From contig NZ_JAHTKP010000035.1 of the NCBI RefSeq assembly GCF_019192735.1, positions 1 to 64,000 on the forward strand: a DNA stretch of 64,000 nt, written 5' to 3'. Shown here piece after piece: positions 1 through 9,783 of this stretch. The notes beneath the pieces are model-generated. The model was not told the origin of the DNA. It did not search any database and saw only the letters and a list, made by a program, of their open reading frames with translations. Positions within the stretch are counted from its first letter, which is position 1; the number at the start of each line of letters is the position of its first letter. The DNA is from Kitasatospora aureofaciens (GTDB lineage: Bacteria > Actinomycetota > Actinomycetes > Streptomycetales > Streptomycetaceae). The position numbers and the translations under genes are program-made.

Positions 1-2
1 CC

Positions 3-2729
3 CCGCAGCCGCCGGCCGGCCGCCGCCGGGGCGGGCTCACCGGCACCGCCGGCCCCACCGGCACCCTCGGCCGCACCACCCCCGGTCACACCCCCACCGC
101 GTCCACCGCCCCCGCCGGCACTCCCGACCCCGGTGCCTCGCGGCCCGCCCAGCCGGCGCCGACCCTGGCCGTGCCCGACCCGGGCGCCCAGCCCGGCCTG
201 CGCAGCCGCCCCGCCCGGCCGTTCCCCGGCGGGCTCTCCGAACCGGCGCGCGGCGTCGGCGCCCCGGCCGAGGGCAGCCTGCTCGACATGCTCAAGGTCG
301 CCATCGCGATCCTGGACACCGCCGGCCGGGTGGTGCTCTGGAGCCCCGCCGCCGAGGAACTGCTCGGCTGGCCCAACGAGCTGCTGGTCGGCCGCCGGAT
401 CGAGGAGCTGATCCCGGATCAGGAGCAGGTCGCCCGGATCCGCGCCGCGATCCAGGACACCCTCCGGCACGGCCGCTGGGCCGGGTGCGCCGAACTGCGC
501 GACCGGAACGGCACCCCGGTCGCCGTCGACGCCCGGATCTCCCTGCTGGTGGACGGTGACGGTACCCCGTTCCTCCAGGTCAGCATGGCCGAGGCGGCGG
601 CCGTCCGGGCCGTCGAGCGGGACCTCGCCGTCCGCGACGCGCTGTTCGAGCAGTCCCCGCTGGGCATCGCCGTCCTCGACACCGACCTGCGCTACACCGC
701 CGTCAACCAGACCCTCGCCGGGATGAACGGCGTCACCCCGGAGGACCACGTCGGCCGCACCACCGGCGAGACCCTGCCCGAGCGGGCCGCCGACGAGATC
801 ACCGCCATCCAGCGCCAGGTGCTGGCCACCGGCGAGCCCGTCATCGACGTCACCCTCGCCTCCCCGGTCACCGCCCGCTCCGGCTACCGCTCGATCTCCT
901 ACAGCCGGATGACCGACCGCTCCGGCCGGGTGCTCGGCATCTCCGGCACCGTGATGGACGTGACCGAGCGCTACCGGGCCGTCGCCAAGGTCGAGCACGC
1001 CCGGCGCCGGCTCTCCCTGCTCAACGAGTTCGGCTCCCGGGTCGGCGACCTGCTCGACGCCGCCCGGATCGCCCAGGAGCTCGCCAGCGCCGTCGTCCCC
1101 CGGCTCACCGACCACTCCGCGGTGATCCTGCTCCAGGCCGTCGCCCATGGCGACGACCTGCCCCGGCACGGCCACGACCGGCGCACCTCGCTGCTCCAGC
1201 TCGGCACCGCCTCCGTCCAGGACGGCCCCGAGGTCGACGTGATGCTCCGCCGCGGCGCCCGGATCACCTTCGCCGAGGACTCCGCCTGCGGCCGGGTGCT
1301 GCGCACCGGCGTCCCCGAACTGCTCTCCGGCGCCGACCAGCTCAGCGACGTCACCTACCCCGGCGACCCGAAGATGCAGGCCGCCCACGACCTCGGCGTG
1401 CACTCCATGCTGGTCGTCCCGCTGCGCGCCCGCGGCATCGTGATCGGCCTGCTGCTGGTCAGCCGGGCCGGTTACCGCGAGGGCTTCGACCGTGACGACC
1501 TGGCCTTCACCGTCGAACTCGCCGACCGGGCCGGCAGCTCGCTGGACAACGCCCGCCTCTACGCCCGCGAGCGCACCGCCGCGCTCACCCTCCAGCGCAC
1601 CCTGCTCCCGCAGCAGGTCCCGCAGCCCACCGGCGTCGAGGTCGCCTACCGGTACGTGCCCGGCAGCAGCGGCACCGAGGTCGGCGGCGACTGGTTCGAC
1701 GTCATCCCGCTGCCCGGCGACCGCACCGCGCTGGTCGTCGGCGACGTGATGGGCCACGGCCTGCGGGCCGCCGCCACCATGGGCCGGCTGCGCACCGCCG
1801 TCCGGGTGCTGGCCGCCCTCGACCTGCCGCCGGAGGTGCTGCTGCGGCACGTCCACGAACTCGCCGACGACCTCGCCCAGGGGCCGGACGAGGCGCTGCT
1901 CGCCACCTGCGTCTACGCCGTGTTCGACCCGGGGACGGCCAAGTTGACGGTCGCCAAGGCCGGGCATATCCCGCCGGTGCTGGTGCTGCCGGGCCAGGAG
2001 ACCGAGGAGCCGACCCGCACCGGCAGCCCGCTGCCCGGCGGCGCCGGCCGGATCCTCGACCTGCCCTCCGGCGCCCCGCTCGGCGTCGGCGGCGTCCCGT
2101 TCGAGGCGGTCGAACTGAAGATCCCCGAGGGCAGCCTGCTCGCGCTCTGCACCGACGGCCTGGTCGAGTCCCGGGACAAGGACCTGGACGTCGGCCTCGG
2201 CCGGCTGATCACCGTCCTCCAGGAGCCGCACGCGTCCATCCAGGCCGCCTGCGAGGCCGTGCTCGACACCATGGAGCAGGGCCGCGAGCCGGACGACGTC
2301 GCGCTGCTGCTGGCCCGGCTCGGGCACGGCCAGGCCGGCACCCCGACGGCCGGCTGGACGCTGCCCGCCGAGCCCACGGCCGTCTCCCGGGCCCGGCGGC
2401 TGGTCCGCTCCGCGCTCGCCGAGTGGAGCGTCGAGGAGCTGACCGACATCGCGGAGCTGCTGGTCAGCGAGCTGGTCACGAACGCCGTCCGGTACGCCAG
2501 CGCCCCGATCGGGGTCCGGCTGACGCTCGGTGAGACGCTGCTGGTCGAGATCTCCGACCCGCTGCCCGACCCGCCCCGCGAGCGGCACGCGGCCGCGGCC
2601 GACGAGGGCGGGCGGGGCCTGGAACTGGTCCGCCGGCTCGCGCTGCGCTGGGGCGCCCGGGCCGAGGGCATCGGAAAGGTCGTCTGGTTCGAGCAGGCGC
2701 TGTCGGGTAATGAGCCCGACGGGCCGTGA
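3..2729 (+). CDS. PAS-PAS-GAF-PP2C (SpoIIE)-HATPase regulatory phosphatase, 5' end probably outside window
   Basis: Multidomain signalling protein expected to dephosphorylate anti-sigma-factor antagonists (SpoIIE/RsbU type) and to carry an RsbW-like kinase/anti-sigma module. Numbered from a GTG at 171: two PAS domains (about 38-130 and 150-275), a GAF domain (about 285-465), a PP2C domain from about 473 with GGDWFD near 504 and GDVMGHG near 523, and a C-terminal HATPase_c domain (about 733-845) with an N-box (SELVTNAVRY) and a G-box (DEGGRGLEL). The frame stays open upstream of 171 to the first base as a Pro/Thr/Gly/Ala-rich stretch, so the true start may lie outside the window; GTG 171 is the fallback. 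Followed after 189 bp by a paralogue of the same architecture. The specific sigma/anti-sigma partner cannot be read from sequence. Confidence 0.88.
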   Translation, partial: PQPPAGRRRGGLTGTAGPTGTLGRTTPGHTPTASTAPAGTPDPGASRPAQPAPTLAVPDPGAQPGLRSRPARPFPGGLSEPARGVGAPAEGSLLDMLKVAIAILDTAGRVVLWSPAAEELLGWPNELLVGRRIEELIPDQEQVARIRAAIQDTLRHGRWAGCAELRDRNGTPVAVDARISLLVDGDGTPFLQVSMAEAAAVRAVERDLAVRDALFEQSPLGIAVLDTDLRYTAVNQTLAGMNGVTPEDHVGRTTGETLPERAADEITAIQRQVLATGEPVIDVTLASPVTARSGYRSISYSRMTDRSGRVLGISGTVMDVTERYRAVAKVEHARRRLSLLNEFGSRVGDLLDAARIAQELASAVVPRLTDHSAVILLQAVAHGDDLPRHGHDRRTSLLQLGTASVQDGPEVDVMLRRGARITFAEDSACGRVLRTGVPELLSGADQLSDVTYPGDPKMQAAHDLGVHSMLVVPLRARGIVIGLLLVSRAGYREGFDRDDLAFTVELADRAGSSLDNARLYARERTAALTLQRTLLPQQVPQPTGVEVAYRYVPGSSGTEVGGDWFDVIPLPGDRTALVVGDVMGHGLRAAATMGRLRTAVRVLAALDLPPEVLLRHVHELADDLAQGPDEALLATCVYAVFDPGTAKLTVAKAGHIPPVLVLPGQETEEPTRTGSPLPGGAGRILDLPSGAPLGVGGVPFEAVELKIPEGSLLALCTDGLVESRDKDLDVGLGRLITVLQEPHASIQAACEAVLDTMEQGREPDDVALLLARLGHGQAGTPTAGWTLPAEPTAVSRARRLVRSALAEWSVEELTDIAELLVSELVTNAVRYASAPIGVRLTLGETLLVEISDPLPDPPRERHAAAADEGGRGLELVRRLALRWGARAEGIGKVVWFEQALSGNEPDGP

Positions 2730-2918
2730 GCCGGGGGCGTGAACCGGACATGACCGGCCGGTACGACGAGCAGGACGCGAGTAGAACGGGGCTGCATATG
2801 CCACCTGGTGGCCGGGGGGAGCGCGCACTCCGGAAGGGGGCGCGGGCGTGGCATTGTGGTTGCGCGGGCGGTAGGACAAAAACCTTCGCCCGATCTGATG
2901 TTGTGATGTTGAGGGCGT

Positions 2919-5609
2919 GTGAACGTACCCCTCGATGATGAATACTCGGTCTTCTCGACATCCGGACGGTCGCGGGTTGGAGGGGTCGGTCCGTTGAACA
3001 GCACCCCGGCGCGGAACGCGCCGATCAGCAGCGGTCATGCCGCTGTGCCCGGGCAGGCCGGCTCACCGCACCTGCCCACCCCGGAGGCCCGCCCGGCCGC
3101 CGGAGCCGCAGGCCGGGGCCGCGCCGCCCGACCCGGCGCCGACACCCACCCGTGGGGCGCCGGCGACCCGGGCTCGATCTACGACTACATCCGGGTCGCC
3201 ACCTTCGCGATCGGCCCCGACGGGCGGATCAGCCAGTGGAGCGAGCGCGCCGCCGAGTTCTTCGGCATCCCCGCCGCCGAGGCGGTCGGCGCCGACCCGA
3301 TCACCACCTTCGTCCCCCGCGAACTCTGGCAGCGCGGCCGCGCCCGGCTGGACCGCACCCTGGGCGGCGAGGAGTGGGTCGGCACCACCCCCTACCGGGA
3401 CGCCTCCGGCGGCGAGGGCCTCGCTGAGCTGTACCTGATGCCCGACAGCTCGCTGCCCACCGCCGGCGCCACCTGCCTCGCCGTCGACCTCGGCCGGCTG
3501 CGCCGCATCGAGACCGACCTCGCCGCCTCCGAGGCCGTCTTCGGCCAGACCCCGACCGGCTTCATCCTGTTCGACGACCGGGTCCGCCTCCAGCGCGTCA
3601 ACGACGCCTTCGCCTCCGGCATGGGCCTGGCGCCCGCCGACCTCGAAGGCCTCACGCCGCACGACCTCTTCCCGCCGTCCGAGGCCGACCGGCTCACCGC
3701 CGCGCTGCGCAAGGTCCTCGCCACCGGGGAGCCGGTCTTCGACCTGCGCTTCCACGGCGTCGTCCCCACCCGCGAGGGCAACCGGCTCTGGGCGGTCTCG
3801 CTCTACCGCCTCAACGGCACCGCCGGGCAGCCGATCGGCGTCGCCGGGCAGGTCTCCGACGTCACCAGCCGGCACGTCGCCGAGCGCGAGGCCGACGGCG
3901 TCCGCCGCAACCTCGCCCTGCTCAACGAGGCCAGCGCGCACATCGGCTCCACCCTCGACCTGGAGACCACCGCCAAGGAACTGCTTGACGTCGTCGTCCC
4001 GCCGTTCTGCGACCTCGCCACCGTCGACCTCTACACCGCGCTGCTCTCCGGCGAGACCGTCCCCAGCGCCGGCCGGCTCGGCGACACCGTACTCACCGAC
4101 GGCAGCGGCGAACTGCGCCGGGTCGCCGTCTCCAGCGTCGTCGGCGGCGCCTCCTCGGTGCTCGGCTCGGTCACCGGCCTGCCCATCGCCGAAGCCGGCG
4201 GCACCCTCTGTTACCCGCGCCGCTCCCCGCACGCCCGGGCCCTGCGCACCGGGCGCAGCGTCGTCCCCGAGCCCGGGCCCGACCCGCTGCTGCGCTCCAC
4301 CCTGATCGTCCCGCTGGTCGCGCGCGACCAGGTGCTCGGGCTCGTCCAGCTCTCCCGTGCGATCGGCAGCGAGCCCTTCGACGCGCGCGACGTCGCGATC
4401 GCCGAGGAGCTCGTCGCCCGCGCCGCCGTCTGCATCGACAACGCCCGGCTCTACCGCCGCGAGCACGAACGTGCCCTGATCCTCCAGCGCAGCCTGCTGC
4501 CCCCGGGCAACCCGGCCGCCAGCGGCCTGGAGATCGCCTGCCGCTACCTGCCCAGCAACAACAACACCGAGGTCGGCGGCGACTGGTTCGACGTCATCCC
4601 GCTGCCCGGCAACCGCACCGCGCTGGTCATCGGCGACGTCATGGGCCGCGGCCTGCGCGCCGCCGTCGCCATGGGCCAGCTGCGCACCGCCGTCCGCACC
4701 CTCGCCATGCTCGACCTCGACCCCGCCGAGGTGCTCGGCGCCCTCGACGAGATCGCCCGCGGCCTCGGCGACGACTCCGTGCCCGCCGGACCGCCCACCC
4801 CGTACGGCCGGCTCACCTCCACCGCCGACGAGGAGGCCCGCGAGGTCTACCTCGCCACCTGCGTCTACGCCGTCTTCGACGCCGTCACGCAGCGTTGCGT
4901 GTTCGCCAACGCGGGCCACCTGCCGCCCGTCCTGCTCGGCCCCGGCGAGCCCGCCCGGATGCTCGACGTGCCGCCCGGCCTGCCGCTCGGCGTCGGCGGC
5001 GAGCCCTTCGAGGAGGTCGAGCTGACCCTCCCCGACGGCGCCGTCCTCGGCCTCTACACCGACGGCCTGGTGGAGAGCCGCAAGCACCAGCTGGACGAGG
5101 GCCTGCGCGCCTTCCGCACTGCCCTCTCCGCCGAGGGCAAGGGCCTGGAGGACCTCTGCGACCACGTCCTCGGCGAGCTCAACCCGCACCACGGCGAGGA
5201 CGACATCGCCCTGCTGATGGCCAAGGTGCACGCCTTCCCCGAGGACGCCGTCGGCAACTGGTTCCTGCCGCCCGAGCCCACCTCCGTCGCCAAGGCCCGA
5301 GAACTCGCCTGCAGTTGGCTGCTCGCCCGCGGCCTGGAGGAACTGGTGGACACCACCGAGCTGCTGGTCAGCGAGCTGGTCACCAACGCGCTCAAGCACG
5401 GGCGGGGCGAGATCCGGCTGCGGCTGCTGCGCGAGCGCAGCATCGTCTGCGAGGTCTGGGACGACGGCTACGCCCAGCCCCGGCAGCGGCGCGCCCAGGA
5501 GACCGACGAGGGCGGGCGCGGCCTGCAGCTCGTCAGCCTGCTGGCCGAGCGCTGGGGCAGCCGGCGGACGCCCAAGGGCAAGATCGTCTGGTTCGAGCTG
5601 GCGCTGTAG
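2919..5609 (+). CDS. PAS-PAS-GAF-PP2C (SpoIIE)-HATPase regulatory phosphatase, paralogue of the preceding gene
   Basis: 896-residue paralogue of the upstream gene with the same domain order: PAS (about 84-190), PAS (about 200-320), GAF (about 330-515), PP2C phosphatase from about 521 with GGDWFD near 552 and GDVMGRG, and C-terminal HATPase_c (about 785-896) with N-box ELVTNALKHG and G-box DEGGRGLQL. The family acts in partner switching, with the PP2C part on an anti-anti-sigma phosphoprotein and the HATPase part as kinase or anti-sigma factor. The start is uncertain. GTG 2919 gives the longest frame, but TTG 2994 has GGAGGGG eight bases upstream (2979-2985) and would only trim a poorly conserved N-terminus. 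The PP2C domain has an extra loop compared with its neighbour (about 625-645). Confidence 0.88.
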   Translation: MNVPLDDEYSVFSTSGRSRVGGVGPLNSTPARNAPISSGHAAVPGQAGSPHLPTPEARPAAGAAGRGRAARPGADTHPWGAGDPGSIYDYIRVATFAIGPDGRISQWSERAAEFFGIPAAEAVGADPITTFVPRELWQRGRARLDRTLGGEEWVGTTPYRDASGGEGLAELYLMPDSSLPTAGATCLAVDLGRLRRIETDLAASEAVFGQTPTGFILFDDRVRLQRVNDAFASGMGLAPADLEGLTPHDLFPPSEADRLTAALRKVLATGEPVFDLRFHGVVPTREGNRLWAVSLYRLNGTAGQPIGVAGQVSDVTSRHVAEREADGVRRNLALLNEASAHIGSTLDLETTAKELLDVVVPPFCDLATVDLYTALLSGETVPSAGRLGDTVLTDGSGELRRVAVSSVVGGASSVLGSVTGLPIAEAGGTLCYPRRSPHARALRTGRSVVPEPGPDPLLRSTLIVPLVARDQVLGLVQLSRAIGSEPFDARDVAIAEELVARAAVCIDNARLYRREHERALILQRSLLPPGNPAASGLEIACRYLPSNNNTEVGGDWFDVIPLPGNRTALVIGDVMGRGLRAAVAMGQLRTAVRTLAMLDLDPAEVLGALDEIARGLGDDSVPAGPPTPYGRLTSTADEEAREVYLATCVYAVFDAVTQRCVFANAGHLPPVLLGPGEPARMLDVPPGLPLGVGGEPFEEVELTLPDGAVLGLYTDGLVESRKHQLDEGLRAFRTALSAEGKGLEDLCDHVLGELNPHHGEDDIALLMAKVHAFPEDAVGNWFLPPEPTSVAKARELACSWLLARGLEELVDTTELLVSELVTNALKHGRGEIRLRLLRERSIVCEVWDDGYAQPRQRRAQETDEGGRGLQLVSLLAERWGSRRTPKGKIVWFELAL

Positions 5610-5712
5610 GGGGCTCTGGGACTCGTCGGGTATCGGCTGTCCGGGTGCAGTCGCCGGGCGGCCCGCCGTGTCGGCGCCGGTGCGCCCGCCCGGTCGGCGT
5701 TCGATGGCCGCC

Positions 5713-7512
5713 ATGCGCGTCCGCCAGCTCACCGCCGCAGCCGCCGCGCTGCTGCTCGCCGCCACCCTGGGTGGCTGCTCCGACGGGCCGGCCCCGGCCC
5801 AGCCCCCCGCCCCCGAGCCCGTCCCGGCCCCGGCCGACCCCACCCCCGCCACGGGGGACGTCCGGCCCGCCGACCGCACCGCCGTCCAGGACGGCGGCAC
5901 CCTCCGTTGGGCGGTGGACCGCGTCCCCGCCACGCTCAACGTCTACCAGCCCGCCGCGACCGCCGACTCGGCGCTGCTCGCGCACGCCCTCTACCCCTCG
6001 CTGTTCCGGCCCGACGAGCACGGCCGGCTCGTCCCCGACCCGGACTACCTGGCCGGCGCCGAATCCACCCCGCCCGGGCAGCAGCCCCAGGTCGTCACCT
6101 ACCGGCTCAACCCGCACGCCGTCTGGAGCGACCGGACCCCGCTCTCGGCCGCCGACCTCATCGCCCAGCGGGCCGCCCTCTCCGGCCTCGACCCGGCCTA
6201 CGGGAGCGACCACCCGGCCGGGTACGACGCCATCGACGCGATCGACCAGGGCGCCGACGCGGGCGAGGTCCGGGTCACCTTCCGGCGGCCGTACGCCGAG
6301 TGGCCGTCGCTGTTCGGGCCGCTCTACCCGGCCGCCGAGACCTCGTCCCCGGCTGCCTTCAATCGGGCGCTCGCCGGCGGGGCGCACCTGAGCGCCGGGC
6401 CGTTCACGGTGTCCCGGTACGACGCCGAGGGCGGACGGGTGACCGTCGAGCGCAACCCGCTCTGGTGGGGCGACCTGCCGAAGGCCGACCGGATCGACTT
6501 CCTCGCCGTGCCGCCCGAGCAGCGGCTCGACGCGCTCGACCAGGACCGGCTCGACATCGCCCCGCTCACGGCGGTGGTGGACCGGGCGGTGCCGGCCCCT
6601 GCTACGGCCAGTCCCTCAGCGGCTGCGGTACCACCCGCCGCGGCGCCCGAGGAGGCGGCGCTCGCCCTGCGGCGGGCCGAGTCACTGCCCGGCGTCACCG
6701 TGCACCGGGCCGCCGCGCCCTCGCTCACCCAGCTCACGTTGAACGCCGTCCGCGCCCCGCTCACCGACCCCGCCCTGCGACTCGCCCTCGGCCGCGCCGT
6801 CGACCGGCGGCGGATCGCCGACGCGGCCCTCACCCCGCTGGGCATCGCCGCCGCTCCGCTCGGCAGCCACCTCCTCGCGGGTGACCAGGAGGGCTACCGC
6901 GACAACAGCGCGGCCGGCGGCCCCGTCGATGCGGCGCGGCTGCTGGACGAGGCCGGGTGGAAGCGGCCCGAGGGCGGTGGCACCCGGGTCAAGGACGGGA
7001 AGCAGCTTGCCCTCACCCTGCTGATCCCGGCCGGCTCCGCGACCGCCAAGCGCACGGCGGACGCGCTCACGGCCAACCTCGCGGACAGCGGCATCGCGGT
7101 GAGGACGGTGACCGCACCCGCCGATACCTTCGTCAAGGACCACCTCGCCACCGGGGACTACGACCTCGCTCTCTTCTCCTGGCCCGCCGGCACCAGCCCG
7201 GCGAGCCAGCAGCGCCCGGTCTACGCCAAGCCCCGGCCCGACCTCGACGGCACCCTCGACCCGGGGACCAACTACGCCCGTAGTGGCACGGAGGAGATCG
7301 ACCGTCTCTTCGACCGCGCCACCGCCGAACTCGACCCGGCCGCCCGCCTCGACCTGCTCCAGGAGGCCGACGTCCGGATCTGGCAGCTGGGCCACTCGGT
7401 GCCGCTGTACCAGCGGCCCGAGCTGGTCGGCGTAGGGACAGATGTAGTGGGCGCGGGCGTGTGGGGCTTCGGCTGGCCGCGCTTCCAGGACGTGGGGTGG
7501 GCCCAGGACTGA
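5713..7512 (+). CDS. Orphan substrate-binding lipoprotein, SBP_bac_5 / LpqW-type
   Basis: About 599 residues with a lipoprotein signal (basic MRVRQ, hydrophobic Ala/Leu run, lipobox ending LGGC at Cys22), so exported and lipid-anchored. The rest matches the family 5 extracellular solute-binding fold, with strings such as VERNPLWWGDLPKADRIDF and SVPLYQRPEL, and carries a Pro/Ala-rich insertion about residues 295-320. No permease or ATPase adjoins it. It resembles the minus-strand gene at 28071-29789 more than the three operon-borne binding proteins. In M. tuberculosis an SBP-fold lipoprotein, LpqW, lies beside typA, and this gene also lies beside typA, so an LpqW-like envelope role is possible (inference). 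ATG 5713 gives the cleanest signal peptide; ATG 5704 and GTG 5668 are alternatives. No strong ribosome site is visible. Confidence 0.82.
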   Translation: MRVRQLTAAAAALLLAATLGGCSDGPAPAQPPAPEPVPAPADPTPATGDVRPADRTAVQDGGTLRWAVDRVPATLNVYQPAATADSALLAHALYPSLFRPDEHGRLVPDPDYLAGAESTPPGQQPQVVTYRLNPHAVWSDRTPLSAADLIAQRAALSGLDPAYGSDHPAGYDAIDAIDQGADAGEVRVTFRRPYAEWPSLFGPLYPAAETSSPAAFNRALAGGAHLSAGPFTVSRYDAEGGRVTVERNPLWWGDLPKADRIDFLAVPPEQRLDALDQDRLDIAPLTAVVDRAVPAPATASPSAAAVPPAAAPEEAALALRRAESLPGVTVHRAAAPSLTQLTLNAVRAPLTDPALRLALGRAVDRRRIADAALTPLGIAAAPLGSHLLAGDQEGYRDNSAAGGPVDAARLLDEAGWKRPEGGGTRVKDGKQLALTLLIPAGSATAKRTADALTANLADSGIAVRTVTAPADTFVKDHLATGDYDLALFSWPAGTSPASQQRPVYAKPRPDLDGTLDPGTNYARSGTEEIDRLFDRATAELDPAARLDLLQEADVRIWQLGHSVPLYQRPELVGVGTDVVGAGVWGFGWPRFQDVGWAQD

Positions 7513-7519
7513 GGGGCCG

Positions 7520-7544
7520 TCGGCGCCCGTGGGATCGGCGCCGA
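7520..7544. terminator. Hairpin after the orphan lipoprotein gene
   Basis: Perfect 8-bp stem (7520-7527 with 7537-7544) starting 8 bases after the stop codon. There is no T-run. The inner part is also a 14-bp palindrome (7533-7546), so a protein-binding role is an alternative. The rest of 7545-7804 has no gene I can support. Confidence 0.4.
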
Positions 7545-7804
7545 TCACGAACGGGAGAGTGCCGGAGCCCGGCCACCGCGTGAGGACGGCGTGACCCAGC
7601 TGTGATCTTGGTCCCGCCCGACCTGCTCGTTTCTGCTCACCTGGGCGGTTCCACGTACGATAGGAGGAAGCCGCGGCATGTCCATTGCCCGGCGGGTGGA
7701 CCGGTAGTAGCAGGCGGAACGGGTGGCGGCGGCCGAAAGGTGCCGCAAGTACGCGTCTCGCGGCCGGGCGCCGTAACCCACGATTCCGGGAGAATCCGCT
7801 AGGC

Positions 7805-9709
7805 ATGCCCACGCGCAACGACATCCGTAACGTCGCCATCGTCGCCCACGTCGACCACGGCAAGACCACCCTGGTCGACGCCATGCTGAAGCAGGCCGGC
7901 GCCTTCGCCGCCCACCAGCAGCTCGACGACCGCATGATGGACTCGAACGACCTGGAGCGCGAGAAGGGCATCACCATTCTCGCGAAGAACACGGCGGTCA
8001 AGTACCACCCCAAGGACGGCGGCGCGCCGATCACCATCAACATCATCGACACCCCGGGCCACGCCGACTTCGGTGGCGAGGTCGAGCGCGGTCTGTCGAT
8101 GGTGGACGCGGTCGTGCTCCTCGTGGACGCATCCGAGGGCCCGCTGCCGCAGACCCGCTTCGTGCTCCGCAAGGCGCTCACCGCCCGCCTGCCCGTCATC
8201 CTCTGCATCAACAAGACGGACCGCCCGGACTCCCGGATCGACGAGGTCATCAACGAGACCTACGACCTGTTCCTGGACCTGGACGCGGACGAGGACCAGA
8301 TCGAGTTCCCGATCGTCTACGCCTGCGCCCGTGACGGCGTCGCCTCGCTGACCAAGCCGGAGAACGGCACCGTCCCGGCCGACAGCACCAGCCTGGAGCC
8401 GTTCTTCTCCACCCTGCTGGAGCACGTCCCGGCCCCGACGTACGAGGAGGACGCGCCGCTCCAGGCCCACGTCACCAACCTCGACGCCGACAACTTCCTC
8501 GGCCGTATCGCGCTGCTCCGCGTCGAGCAGGGCGAGCTGCGCAAGGGCCAGACCGTGGCCTGGATCAAGCGCGACGGCACCATCTCGAACGTCCGCATCT
8601 CCGAGCTGCTGATGACCGAGGCGCTCACCCGCAAGCCGGCCGAGGTGGCGGGCCCCGGTGACATCTGCGCCGTCGCCGGCATCTCGGAGATCATGATCGG
8701 CGAGACCCTGGCCGACCCCGAGAACCCGATCGCGCTGCCGCTGATCACGGTGGACGAGCCGGCCATCTCGATGACCATCGGCACCAACACCTCGCCGCTG
8801 GTCGGCCGTGGCGGCAGCGGCAAGGGCGCGGACGCCAAGTCCGGCGCCAAGGTGGACCGCAAGGTCACCGCCCGCCAGGTGAAGGACCGCCTGGACCGCG
8901 AGCTGATCGGTAACGTCTCGCTGCGCGTGCTGGACACCGAGCGCCCGGACGCCTGGGAGGTGCAGGGCCGCGGTGAGCTGGCGCTGGCCATCCTGATCGA
9001 GACCATGCGCCGCGAGGGCTTCGAGCTGACCGTCGGCAAGCCGCAGGTGGTCACCAAGGAGGTCAACGGCAAGACCCACGAGCCGGTCGAGCGCCTCACC
9101 GTGGACGTGCCGGAGGAGCACATGGGCGCGGTCACGCAGCTCATGGGTGTCCGCAAGGGCCGGATGGACAACATGTCCAACCACGGCTCGGGCTGGGTTC
9201 GGATGGAGTTCGTCGTGCCGTCCCGCGGCCTGATCGGCTTCCGGACCGAGTTCCTCACCAGCACCCGCGGCACCGGCATCGCGCACTCGATCCACGAGGG
9301 CCACGAGCCGTGGTTCGGCACGCTGACCACCCGCAACAACGGTTCGCTGGTCGCCGACCGGGCCGGTGTGGTCACCGCCTTCGCGATGACCAACCTGCAG
9401 GAGCGCGGCGTGCTCTTCTGCGAGCCGGGCACCGAGGTGTACGAGGGCATGATCGTCGGCGAGAACTCGCGCGCCGACGACATGGACGTGAACATCACCA
9501 AGGAGAAGAAGCTCACCAACATGCGTTCCTCGAACGCAGACGTGGCCGAGTCGATCGTCCCGCCGCGCAAGCTCTCGCTGGAGCAGTCGCTGGAGTTCTG
9601 CCGCGAGGACGAGTGCATCGAGGTGACTCCGGAGACGGTTCGCATCCGTAAGGTCGTCCTCGACCAGAAGGACCGCGGCCGCACCGCCTCGCGCGCCAAG
9701 AAGGCGTGA
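7805..9709 (+). CDS. typA: Translational GTPase TypA/BipA
   Basis: 634-residue ribosome-associated GTPase of the EF-G family, involved in ribosome assembly and stress adaptation. The G1 motif AHVDHGKTT is at residues 14-22, DTPGHAD near 81 and NKTD near 135. EF-G-like domains follow, and a TypA-specific C-terminus ends in a basic Lys/Arg tail. A frame-extending upstream start exists at 7685, but ATG 7805 begins the conserved MPTRNDIRNVAIVAHVDHG and has GGGAG about 12 bases upstream. It stands alone, with a strong terminator downstream. In M. tuberculosis typA lies near mshB; here the peptide-importer array separates them. Confidence 0.96.
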   Translation: MPTRNDIRNVAIVAHVDHGKTTLVDAMLKQAGAFAAHQQLDDRMMDSNDLEREKGITILAKNTAVKYHPKDGGAPITINIIDTPGHADFGGEVERGLSMVDAVVLLVDASEGPLPQTRFVLRKALTARLPVILCINKTDRPDSRIDEVINETYDLFLDLDADEDQIEFPIVYACARDGVASLTKPENGTVPADSTSLEPFFSTLLEHVPAPTYEEDAPLQAHVTNLDADNFLGRIALLRVEQGELRKGQTVAWIKRDGTISNVRISELLMTEALTRKPAEVAGPGDICAVAGISEIMIGETLADPENPIALPLITVDEPAISMTIGTNTSPLVGRGGSGKGADAKSGAKVDRKVTARQVKDRLDRELIGNVSLRVLDTERPDAWEVQGRGELALAILIETMRREGFELTVGKPQVVTKEVNGKTHEPVERLTVDVPEEHMGAVTQLMGVRKGRMDNMSNHGSGWVRMEFVVPSRGLIGFRTEFLTSTRGTGIAHSIHEGHEPWFGTLTTRNNGSLVADRAGVVTAFAMTNLQERGVLFCEPGTEVYEGMIVGENSRADDMDVNITKEKKLTNMRSSNADVAESIVPPRKLSLEQSLEFCREDECIEVTPETVRIRKVVLDQKDRGRTASRAKKA

Positions 9710-9743
9710 TCCGGTCGGCTTGATCGGCCTTTGGCCGGAAATC

Positions 9744-9783
9744 TTCGCCCCCCTTTCCAATGGAGAGGGGGGCGAACTTTTTC
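9744..9783 (+). terminator. Rho-independent terminator of typA
   Basis: Perfect 11-bp stem (9744-9754 with 9766-9776), extendable inside the loop by TCC/GGA, followed by CTTTTTC at 9777-9783. It starts 34 bases after the typA stop. Confidence 0.85.

Noticed and set aside
2726..2938. 70-codon frame starting at the stop of the first SpoIIE-type gene
   Set aside because: No ribosome site, no domain, and it runs past the likely start of the next gene.
3063..5939. 958-codon open frame on the minus strand opposite the second SpoIIE-type gene
   Set aside because: Gly/Ala/Val/Asp-rich mirror of a GC-rich gene with no domain; the plus strand has intact PAS, GAF, PP2C and HATPase domains.
7602..7802. 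66-codon frame upstream of typA
   Set aside because: No ribosome site and no recognisable product; probably part of the typA leader.
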